Of a stretch of DNA of 6,746 nt, positions 1 to 5,588 are shown in pieces. A program made the position numbers and the translations under genes. Location: positions 1 through 6,746 of the forward strand of contig JAAXUU010000073.1 in the NCBI GenBank assembly GCA_013335845.1, in the 5' to 3' direction. The number at the start of each line of letters is the position of its first letter. Position 1 is the stretch's first letter. Below the pieces are notes generated by a model. The model searched no databases. It was not told the DNA's origin and worked only from the letters and a program-made list of their open reading frames with translations. The stretch comes from Actinomycetota bacterium. GTDB taxonomy: Bacteria; Actinomycetota; Coriobacteriia; Coriobacteriales; RUG844.

Positions 1-180
1 GAAGTTGAGCCGTAGCACCATCCTATGTCCGGTGGTCGGATGCTCGAATGCGAAGTTCGCATTGTATTCACCTTGCCCGATCGGCGTGAGTTGCAAAGGC
101 GCGGCCGGTGGGATGACAAGGGCATCACGTAGGTTGTCCGCCCGATTCACGTACGTCTGTAGAGCTCCGACATCTAGCAT
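1..180 (-). CDS. Phosphotransferase of the choline/aminoglycoside kinase fold (N-terminal 60 residues, partial)
   Basis: The reading frame opens at the ATG at 180-178 and stays open to the window edge, giving 60 residues. It overlaps the end of the ATPase gene by 7 nt (its stop TAG is at 176-174), and a GGAG lies 5 nt upstream of the ATG, so translation is probably coupled. Residues 31-41 (LTPIGQGEYNA) form the glycine-rich nucleotide-binding loop of the N-lobe, followed by a strand ending MVLRLNF (54-60). This pattern (GQGEYN, then H-P-x-T-G and VLRxN) is typical of proteins annotated as phosphotransferase enzyme family/APH, which use ATP to phosphorylate a hydroxyl of a small molecule. The catalytic HxDxxxxN and the DFG-like motif lie outside the window. 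As last visible gene of the transporter operon it may phosphorylate the imported solute. Drug resistance is unlikely given this context. The substrate cannot be told from the sequence. Confidence 0.72.
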   Translation of the reverse strand, partial: MLDVGALQTYVNRADNLRDALVIPPAAPLQLTPIGQGEYNANFAFEHPTTGHRMVLRLNF

Positions 181-1211
181 AATCGCTCCGCCGGATAGAC
201 GAACACACTTTCTTGGTCGATAGCTATCGTCACATGGGCGCCCGTCCGTATCGGCGTCTTGCTCGTCGCGACTAGCGTCTGGCCCTCGATATCGAGTTGT
301 ACGAGATAACAATTCCCGTGGTATGTGACGCTCTTCACTTCAAAGGAGGCCGGTTCGCTTGCCACATCTGAGACGTCGGCGTTAAGGACACGTACGCCAT
401 CGTGGCGGATGACCGCGGTCGCCGGTCCGTCCTCGCAGGTTGCGGGAAGGCAGAGCGTCTCGGTGCAGAAGTATCCATAGACGACATTGGCCGACAAGAT
501 GCTGCAATCACCGAAACATGAAGCTACGTCTTGGGTTTTAGGGTTGCGGTACAGTTCGGTCGGGGTGGCGTCCTGTATGACTCGTCCGTCGCGCATGTAG
601 ACGATGCGGTTTGAAATCATGAGCGCTTCGGTCGCATCGTGCGTCACGAGGATAGTGGTGGTACCCAACGCTTTGTGGAGTTCGACGACCAGCTCGCGCA
701 TCTCATCGCGCAAATCCTCGTCAAGGCCGGAAAACGGTTCATCAAGCAGAAGTACCTGGGGCTTTCCTGCCAGTGCGCGGGCAAGGGCGACGCGTTGTTG
801 CTGCCCACCCGACACGTGGTCAGGGCGTCGTAGGCCCATCCCTCCAAGGTGGACCAAGCCGAGCATTTTGCGCGCTTGTGCCAGCCTATCACTCCGCGGA
901 ACCCCTTGCATCTTGAGCGGGAAGGCCACATTTTCCTCGATGGTCATATGGGGGAAGAGGCGGACATCTTGGAACACGATGGAAGTCTTGCGCCGATGGG
1001 CCGGGATATCATCCACTACCTCGCCGTCAAGCTGGATGTGTCCTGAATCCTGCGCTAGGATGCCTGCGATCACTTTGAGGGTGGTGCTTTTTCCGGCGCC
1101 GCTCGCCCCCAACAGGGAGATGAACTCACCGGTGCCGACGTTGAAGGAAACGTCATCCAAGATACGTTTCTTGTTCAGGTCAAGGCGGATATGTTGTAAG
1201 GCAAGACTCAT
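174..1211 (-). CDS. ABC transporter ATP-binding protein (YnjD-like, with C-terminal TOBE-like domain)
   Basis: This is the 345-residue cytoplasmic ATPase subunit that powers the importer encoded by the preceding genes. Visible motifs are Walker A GASGAGKS (35-42), Q-loop Q81, signature VSGGQQQR (133-140, V in place of the usual L), Walker B VLLLDE (153-158, with catalytic E158), D-loop SGLDE (161-165) and the H-loop histidine H191. Residues about 1-235 form the nucleotide-binding domain. Residues about 240-345 form an extra C-terminal domain with the look of a TOBE regulatory domain, as in the iron, spermidine and maltose importer ATPases. As recalled, E. coli YnjD is only about 217 residues and lacks it. 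The ATG at 1211-1209 is preceded by AAGGA five nt upstream, 28 nt after the stop of the second permease. The kinase gene overlaps the stop. It is clearly an importer-type ATPase; the solute is unknown. Confidence 0.95.
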   Translation of the reverse strand: MSLALQHIRLDLNKKRILDDVSFNVGTGEFISLLGASGAGKSTTLKVIAGILAQDSGHIQLDGEVVDDIPAHRRKTSIVFQDVRLFPHMTIEENVAFPLKMQGVPRSDRLAQARKMLGLVHLGGMGLRRPDHVSGGQQQRVALARALAGKPQVLLLDEPFSGLDEDLRDEMRELVVELHKALGTTTILVTHDATEALMISNRIVYMRDGRVIQDATPTELYRNPKTQDVASCFGDCSILSANVVYGYFCTETLCLPATCEDGPATAVIRHDGVRVLNADVSDVASEPASFEVKSVTYHGNCYLVQLDIEGQTLVATSKTPIRTGAHVTIAIDQESVFVYPAERLC

Positions 1212-1239
1212 GTGATTCCTTCTCGGTGGATTTCAGTGT

Positions 1240-2064
1240 CTAACTGAAAAAACTCTGATGCTCACGCATGCCGAGCCTCTTCAGAATCGATTCGAACAGG
1301 AGGAACACGATAAACGTCACGCCTAAAAATACCAAACCGTAGGCGCTTGCGATAGTGCGATCACCCGATGCCAAGAAGGGGAACATAACCACCGCGAATG
1401 TTTTGACGGTTCCGCCGCCTATGAGCAAGGTGAGGAAATACTGGCTGAACGAGAGGATATACGACATTGAGGCAGCCGATAAGATCCCCGGTAGAAGCGA
1501 AGGTACGGTCACATGGGCGAGCGTCTGCAACTTATCCGCGCCCAGCACCCGGGCCTGCTCCTCGAGGCGTGCTCCTGTTGCGGCAGTCACATCGGTGATG
1601 ATGACGGTCGCATACGGCAAAGCGACGATCGTGTGTGCGATTATGACTCCCACAACGGTATTGGCGAGCCCCATACGTATGAAGGCGACTTGAACTCCCA
1701 TCGCGAATACGGTGACGGGAATCAGGAACGGCAGGATGGTGGTGAATCTGAACAGTTCCTTCCCGAAGAAGTCGTGGTGCACCAGTGCCCGAGCCGAAAG
1801 TGCGGCTATAACAACGGCGAGGAACGAGACGGCGAGCGCGATGAATATACTTTGGAGTAGGATGCCCCCGACCGGTGAGTAACTGTTGAAGATCTCTGCG
1901 AGCCCGCGCGTCGAGAAACCGAGCGGGAACAGGGAAGGCCATGGCCAGTAGTCGGTGAACGCCCAGGCGACGGTTATCGCTATCGGCACCAGTATGCAGA
2001 TCAAATAGATGACAAGGAATATCCAAGCTGCTTTCTTGTAAGCGCGCGCGTTGGGCATACTCAT
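1240..2064 (-). CDS. ABC transporter permease 2 (YnjC C-terminal-half type)
   Basis: This 274-residue inner-membrane protein belongs to the binding-protein-dependent transport permease family (BPD_transp_1). About six hydrophobic segments are visible, near residues 13-36, 69-92, 107-128, 133-155, 193-216 and 237-262. The cytoplasmic EAA-type coupling loop reads EEQARVLGADKL (168-179) and ends with the conserved VPSLLPG (187-193), the helix that docks onto the ATPase. I start it at the ATG at 2064-2062, which overlaps the TGA of permease 1 as ATGA, with AGGAAG 8 nt upstream; the in-frame upstream extension is the antisense of nothing but permease 1 coding and has low-complexity content. It should pair with permease 1 to form the translocation pore. 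In E. coli, as recalled, both halves are fused in the single long YnjC; here they are separate genes. Confidence 0.94.
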   Translation of the reverse strand: MSMPNARAYKKAAWIFLVIYLICILVPIAITVAWAFTDYWPWPSLFPLGFSTRGLAEIFNSYSPVGGILLQSIFIALAVSFLAVVIAALSARALVHHDFFGKELFRFTTILPFLIPVTVFAMGVQVAFIRMGLANTVVGVIIAHTIVALPYATVIITDVTAATGARLEEQARVLGADKLQTLAHVTVPSLLPGILSAASMSYILSFSQYFLTLLIGGGTVKTFAVVMFPFLASGDRTIASAYGLVFLGVTFIVFLLFESILKRLGMREHQSFFS

Positions 2065-2933
2065 AGCGGCCGCTTCCTTTCGCGGCGCATGATCTGGAAA
2101 TAGACGATGGCCACGATGATGCAGATCCCGGCCATGATGCCGCACAACGCCATCGCATAGGCGTGATTCGCAAGATCGGGTTTCTGGAATTCGACATATG
2201 CAAGGACCGGGAGCGCTTTCGGGAGTGTCGCGCCGAGTAAGAAGGGCACTTCATACGCCCCGAATGCGAACGCGAATACGATAAGGAATGCTTTCGCGAT
2301 GGTCCGTTTACACAGGGGGAGGGTCACCGAGAAGAACGTCCGTAGCGGGCTTGCACCGAGACACGCGGCGGCTTCCGCGTAGCGGTCGCCCATGTGCGAC
2401 ATGAGCGTGACCGTGCAAAACGCGACGAAGGGTATCTCCTTCCAGAGATAGACCAGGATGATCCCCCAGCCCGATGTCGCCCCGAGGACGGTGGGGAAAC
2501 TCTGCATCGAGTCGATGAGGCCCCCTGCATAGAGTAGACGTGCGACCAAGCCGCTTCCCGAGAAGAGGGAGATGATGAAGAGCGCGACGATCGCGTGCGA
2601 GGTCATCAAGGGGATCTGGATGCCCATCAACTGACCTTTGCGTCCCATGTTCACGCGTGTGATCGCAGCCGATAAAGCCACGCCGCCGAGAGTAGCTAGG
2701 ACCGAACTCGACAACGCGAGATAGAAGGTATAGAGGATGGACAGGGACAGGTCACTTCGCGTGAACGCCGCCCGATAATAGTCGAGTGTGGGAGTCGTGA
2801 GCCCGAGATAGGGTATGATCCCGAAACCTTGGAGTATGCCGTTCGCAACACCATAGACGAAGAGCAGCGTGAGTAAAACGGCAGGTAGGATAAGGAGGTA
2901 GGGAGTGACGTGCGACGACAGCCGCCTGTTCAT
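2061..2933 (-). CDS. ABC transporter permease 1 (YnjC N-terminal-half type)
   Basis: This 290-residue inner-membrane permease has about six hydrophobic segments, near residues 10-34, 64-90, 106-126, 154-177, 211-235 and 257-280. The EAA loop is well preserved: EAAACLGASPLRTFF (187-201) followed by VTLPL (203-207), the contact site for the ATPase. The positively charged tail RRERKRPL is expected to be cytoplasmic. An open frame extends 60 codons further upstream, but the start chosen at 2933 is preceded by a near-perfect AGGAGGTG with 7 nt spacing, and the extension would run into the binding-protein gene and across a hairpin. An alternative ATG at 2951 has no ribosome-binding site. The gene lies 88 nt after the binding-protein stop and overlaps permease 2 by 4 nt. 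It is one half of the membrane channel. Confidence 0.94.
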   Translation of the reverse strand: MNRRLSSHVTPYLLILPAVLLTLLFVYGVANGILQGFGIIPYLGLTTPTLDYYRAAFTRSDLSLSILYTFYLALSSSVLATLGGVALSAAITRVNMGRKGQLMGIQIPLMTSHAIVALFIISLFSGSGLVARLLYAGGLIDSMQSFPTVLGATSGWGIILVYLWKEIPFVAFCTVTLMSHMGDRYAEAAACLGASPLRTFFSVTLPLCKRTIAKAFLIVFAFAFGAYEVPFLLGATLPKALPVLAYVEFQKPDLANHAYAMALCGIMAGICIIVAIVYFQIMRRERKRPL

Positions 2934-2968
2934 ATCCCCACCTCCTTTCATATCCCGTTGAGATTTCA

Positions 2969-3001
2969 AGAACACACAGTCTATCGCAGACCGTGTGTTC
3001 T
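2969..3001 (-). promoter_or_regulatory. Intercistronic hairpin between binding-protein and permease genes
   Basis: In the minus-strand transcript the arms AGAACACACGGUCU and AGACUGUGUGUUCU pair over 14 bp with one G-U wobble and a 5-nt loop (GCGAU). The structure sits in the 88-nt gap after the TAA of the binding-protein gene and before the strong ribosome-binding site of permease 1. Downstream there is only a broken U-stretch (UUCUUGAAAU), so it is not a classical strong terminator. By analogy with other binding-protein operons (for example malE-malF) it may protect the 3' end of the upstream mRNA or cause partial termination, giving excess binding protein over membrane subunits. The hairpin is directly visible; its function is inferred. 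Confidence 0.75.
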
Positions 3002-3021
3002 GTCTTCGTGCTATCGCGAGT

Positions 3022-4299
3022 TTATTTGCCCACGACCTCGTTCGTCCATAGTTCCTCGATGAGGGGAACGGCGACACCGGACGCTTCGGCGATGCGCTTA
3101 GAAAGCATTTCATCGAGCGGCAGGCTTCCGTCTCCCAAGACGACGTCGTCGAAAGCGGCTTTCTGCTCGGAATCGAGTTTGTCGGTGTCGAGGACGGTGA
3201 TGGTAGTAAGCATCTCGTACTGTGATGCTTGGATTTCAGGTGACAGTATCTCGTTTATCGCAACCATAGCGGCAGCTTTGTGAGAGGCGTTCTTCGCGAT
3301 GGCCATGAAGTTGGTGTTACCGACGGTACCGTTATCGAGCAGAAACGGGCGGACAGTCGCGGGGATGACGCCGTTGTCCATATCGAGTTGCGGGGTGCTA
3401 TACCCCATGTTGAGCACCAATTCACCGTCTGCGAACATCTGGCTCACGGTGCCGGAGTCGGCAGGGAAGGTCTTGCCTTCTTGCCAGAGGTACGGATTCA
3501 GCGAGCGGAGGTACTCGAGTCCGGGTTCGATGATCTCTTTGATCTTATCGATATCCGCTTCGATTTTCGTGAGTTTCTCGAACTCCTCCTTGCCGATAAC
3601 CGCAGCTATCAAGCAGGAAATGAAAGCGGTGCCGGTGAAGTCCCCGGCTGCGGGGTAGGTGACTTGGCCGGGGTGCTCTTTGCAGAACGCGAGGAACTTC
3701 TCGGCGTCCGTAGGCATATCCGGAGTCTTCGCCGCATCGACCCATAGGAGCATCTGCGCCTTGCCGTAGGGGGCTTCGTATCCTTCGACCGGCTCGCCGA
3801 AATCGTAGGAAACCTCGGCGCTTGCTGCGTCGACATAGGACACGAAATTGGGGAGGTACTCGGTGAAGGGACCATACAGATACCCGTTGTCTTTTGCGGA
3901 ATAGAAGTTCTCGCCGTTGATCCAGATGAAGTCGATACTGCCATCGGCGACGTCTGCCTGGATCTCTCCGGACAATTTGGTGAGGATGTCGTTGATGTTC
4001 ATGGGGACGCGCTCGAGTGTGATGCCGTATTTGTCTTTGAGCGTCTCGGCTACAACGGTATCGAGCCATTCGTTGCGGTTCTCATCGCCACCCCAACCAT
4101 AGAACGTGACGGTTTGGCCATTCGCCTCTTCGAGCAGCGCATCCCAATCAGCGGGATCGAACGCGGCTACAGCAGGCACGTTCTCCTTGCCGCTTCCACA
4201 ACCGACAAGCGATCCGCTCGTCAATGCAGTGCACCCTGCGATACCTGCGAGCGCGATGAACGTACGCCGTGAAAAGAATACCCCGTTTTTAGTTTCCAT
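3022..4299 (-). CDS. ABC transporter solute-binding lipoprotein, YnjB family, Tat-type signal
   Basis: This 425-residue protein captures the solute outside the membrane and delivers it to the two permeases. The N-terminus carries a twin-arginine signal (SRRTFI, residues 10-15), a hydrophobic stretch (14-32) and a lipobox LVGC, so C34 should be the lipid-modified first residue of the mature protein. Family features that I recall from E. coli YnjB are GQTVTFYGWGGDEN (61-74), SIDFIWINGENFYSAK (121-136), GYLYGPFTEYLPN (139-151), EAPYGKAQML (175-184) and TYPAAGDFTGTAFI (214-227). The length fits a large cluster-type binding protein. The ATG at 4299-4297 is chosen because the signal peptide begins there and AGGAAG lies upstream; an 18-codon upstream extension begins at a TTG without a ribosome-binding site. 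It is the first gene of the operon. The ligand of YnjB proteins is not established to my knowledge. Confidence 0.93.
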   Translation of the reverse strand: METKNGVFFSRRTFIALAGIAGCTALTSGSLVGCGSGKENVPAVAAFDPADWDALLEEANGQTVTFYGWGGDENRNEWLDTVVAETLKDKYGITLERVPMNINDILTKLSGEIQADVADGSIDFIWINGENFYSAKDNGYLYGPFTEYLPNFVSYVDAASAEVSYDFGEPVEGYEAPYGKAQMLLWVDAAKTPDMPTDAEKFLAFCKEHPGQVTYPAAGDFTGTAFISCLIAAVIGKEEFEKLTKIEADIDKIKEIIEPGLEYLRSLNPYLWQEGKTFPADSGTVSQMFADGELVLNMGYSTPQLDMDNGVIPATVRPFLLDNGTVGNTNFMAIAKNASHKAAAMVAINEILSPEIQASQYEMLTTITVLDTDKLDSEQKAAFDDVVLGDGSLPLDEMLSKRIAEASGVAVPLIEELWTNEVVGK

Positions 4300-4403
4300 G
4301 TTATCTATCTTCCTAACAGTCGTATGATATCTACCGAGCCGGGCGAACACCAACCAGAATGATCACCACGTAGACGCGTTCACCGTCCGATTCGTTCTTG
4401 CTG

Positions 4404-4433
4404 AGTATAAGACTATATCTACTAGGTGCGCAA
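4404..4433 (-). promoter_or_regulatory. Candidate sigma-70-like promoter for the transporter operon
   Basis: On the minus strand a -10-like TATACT (4409-4404, 5 of 6 consensus) lies 18 nt after a -35-like TTGCGC (4433-4428, 3 of 6). Transcription would begin near 4397 and leave a leader of roughly 100 nt before the binding-protein ATG. It is the best minus-strand candidate in the divergent gap. I saw no riboswitch that I recognise in the leader. Confidence 0.4.
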
Positions 4434-4455
4434 GTGTACTAGTTAAGTGATACTA
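4432..4455 (+). repeat. Short direct repeat AAGTG-(A)-TACTA in the divergent promoter region
   Basis: AAGTGTACTA (4432-4441) is followed by AAGTGATACTA (4445-4455), a near-tandem repeat with a start-to-start distance of 13 nt. A further TACTAG is at 4420-4425, and ACTAGT at 4438-4443 is a 6-bp palindrome. The repeats lie between the candidate transporter promoter and the nucleoside hydrolase start, where a regulator of either gene could bind. With such short units chance cannot be excluded. Confidence 0.3.
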
Positions 4456-4493
4456 TGTTCGGAGTAAACGGAAACGCTCGAGGACGGATGGAC

Positions 4494-5432
4494 ATGTCAG
4501 CATCTAAGAAGCGCGTGGTAATGGATTTCGACAACACTATGGGGATTCCGGGCTGCGATGTCGACGATGGACTCGCTTTATTATACCTCGTAGGCAACCC
4601 GGAGCACGCGATAATCGAAGCGGCATGCAGTACGTACGGGAACAACCGCCTCGATGTCGTGCACGCGAATACCGAGGTGCTACTCGACGAACTCGGCCTC
4701 GATATACCCCTCTACCGCGGTGGGCAGGATCCGGCGCATCCGATAAGTGAAGCGGCGGAGTTCCTCTGCGACATCGTGGACAGGAATCCCGGGGAAATCT
4801 CCATTCTCGCAACCGGTTCGCTTACCAACCTGCGCGGTGCCTCGTTATTGGACGATGATTTCTTCTCGAAGGTGCGCGAGATCTCCCTTATGGGCGGAAT
4901 CACGCAATCCCTCGCTTTCAACGGGAAGATCATGGATGAGCTCAATTTCGCCTGCGACCCGCAAGCGACCTACGCGGTTCTGAATTCCGCGTGCAAAGTC
5001 GCCACTGCGACGGCGAACAACTGTCTACCGGCATTCTTCACATTGGAAGGGTTCAAGAAGCACTTCTATCGGGAAGTCGAACAAAACGGGGGATTCATGT
5101 ACGATATCTGCCGATATTGGTTCCGCGACATGGAAGAGCGCTATCGCCTCGATGGTTTCTGTTGCTGGGATGTCGTATCTGCTGCGTACCTCATCGAGCC
5201 CGAACTTTTCGACGATGCGATGGACACGTTCACCCTCAGCGAAGCTGCGTTTTCCATCGGTTATCTGGAGCGTGCATTCGAAGGAGTGCCGCAAGCGACC
5301 GTACATACACCCGTGATACGCGATGCGCAGCAATTCGTCGACGCGATGTATGCGAGCTGGCAGAGGGCGATTGACCTGCTCGGGTGTAGCGGGTTTCGAG
5401 GGCCCGGGCTTAGCCGCATGCATTATCGGTGA
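4494..5432 (+). CDS. Nucleoside hydrolase, IUNH family
   Basis: This family cleaves the N-glycosidic bond of ribonucleosides to free base plus ribose, using a calcium ion held by an N-terminal aspartate cluster. In the 312-residue product the cluster reads DFDNTMGIPGCDVDDGLAL (11-29), longer than the classical DxDPGxDDxxAL. Other family motifs follow: STYGN (46-50), ILATGSLTNL (104-113), LMGG (132-135), DELNFACDPQA (148-158, with the E and N that hold the ribose) and CWDVVSAAYLIEPELF (224-239), where D226 matches the late metal ligand and W225 stands where many members have His. The start at 4494 is chosen because GAGGA lies 9 nt upstream; ATG 4488 is too close to it, and ATG 4455 has no site. 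The product is probably cytoplasmic, as there is no signal peptide. It is transcribed divergently from the transporter, suggesting but not proving a shared substrate. Base preference cannot be read from sequence alone. Confidence 0.9.
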   Translation: MSASKKRVVMDFDNTMGIPGCDVDDGLALLYLVGNPEHAIIEAACSTYGNNRLDVVHANTEVLLDELGLDIPLYRGGQDPAHPISEAAEFLCDIVDRNPGEISILATGSLTNLRGASLLDDDFFSKVREISLMGGITQSLAFNGKIMDELNFACDPQATYAVLNSACKVATATANNCLPAFFTLEGFKKHFYREVEQNGGFMYDICRYWFRDMEERYRLDGFCCWDVVSAAYLIEPELFDDAMDTFTLSEAAFSIGYLERAFEGVPQATVHTPVIRDAQQFVDAMYASWQRAIDLLGCSGFRGPGLSRMHYR

Positions 5433-5479
5433 CGAAACACTGGGGGACCCGGACATCAACAGTAAGCCCCAGGGAACAA

Positions 5480-5508
5480 TTGAGTGGGAATAAATACATC
5501 CTTAAAAT
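5480..5508 (+). promoter_or_regulatory. Candidate promoter for the ATPase gene
   Basis: TTGAGT (5480-5485, 4 of 6 of the -35 consensus) is followed after exactly 17 nt by TAAAAT (5503-5508, 5 of 6 of the -10 consensus). Transcription would begin near 5515, so the inverted repeat at 5528-5569 would be in the 5' leader. A second candidate, TTTACA (5515-5520) with TATTAT (5536-5541), has a short 15-nt spacer and would put the -10 inside the left arm of the repeat. Either fits the AT-rich gap of 156 nt between the two genes. The rest of that gap holds a 6-bp CTGGGG/CCCCAG pair (5440-5445 and 5467-5472) with no U-run, too weak to call a terminator. Confidence 0.5.
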
Positions 5509-5527
5509 ATCCAATTTACACTTATTT

Positions 5528-5569
5528 AACGTCCTTATTATCGCCAATTAATGAGATAATAAGGACGTT
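5528..5569. repeat. Perfect 15-bp inverted repeat upstream of the ATPase gene
   Basis: The arms AACGTCCTTATTATC (5528-5542) and GATAATAAGGACGTT (5555-5569) are exact reverse complements with a 12-nt spacer (GCCAATTAATGA). Outside them CTTAT (5521-5525) and ATAAG (5576-5580) can also pair, the latter touching the ribosome-binding site. As DNA this could be an operator for a dimeric protein; as RNA it is a hairpin just before the start codon. There is no trailing T-run on the plus side beyond GTTTCTAG, so termination of the upstream gene is less likely, although the hairpin could contribute to it. Confidence 0.85.
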
Positions 5570-5578
5570 TCTAGTATA

Positions 5579-5584
5579 AGGAGG
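5579..5584 (+). promoter_or_regulatory. Ribosome-binding site deciding the GTG start
   Basis: AGGAGG ends 4 nt before the GTG at 5589-5591. The overlapping ATG at 5587 is in another frame and soon diverges from the ATPase protein, while the GTG frame gives the usual N-terminus of this ATPase family (MERxLMDELVKW). The first in-frame ATG at 5604 would lose the conserved opening. The site directly abuts the ATAAG that may pair with 5521-5525. Confidence 0.65.
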
Positions 5585-5588
5585 AAAT

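Noticed and set aside
1..180. Aminoglycoside resistance gene
   Set aside because: The fold is shared with resistance kinases, but the gene is embedded in a transporter operon and the visible motifs fit metabolic members equally well.
5..223. Plus-strand open frame of 72 codons at the left edge
   Set aside because: It is antisense to the well-supported kinase start and ATPase end, has no ribosome-binding site and no recognisable protein pattern.
3280..3747. Plus-strand open frame of 155 codons within the binding-protein gene
   Set aside because: It is a mirror of the YnjB-type coding sequence; its composition reflects antisense codons and it has no support as a gene.
4300..4397. Possible riboswitch in the transporter leader, including a 7-bp stem 4342-4348/4378-4384
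   Set aside because: No TPP-box or other known aptamer core is visible, and the single 7-bp stem with a 29-nt loop and one wobble pair is within chance.
5025..5459. Minus-strand open frame of 144 codons over the nucleoside hydrolase
   Set aside because: It is antisense to conserved family motifs of the hydrolase and resembles no protein I know.
5440..5472. Terminator after the nucleoside hydrolase gene
   Set aside because: Only a 6-bp CTGGGG/CCCCAG stem with a 21-nt loop and no U-run follows; too weak to call.
5528..5569. Inverted repeat as insertion-sequence terminal repeats or a CRISPR unit
   Set aside because: There is a single copy with a 12-nt spacer and no transposase or repeated array in the window; an operator or leader hairpin fits better.
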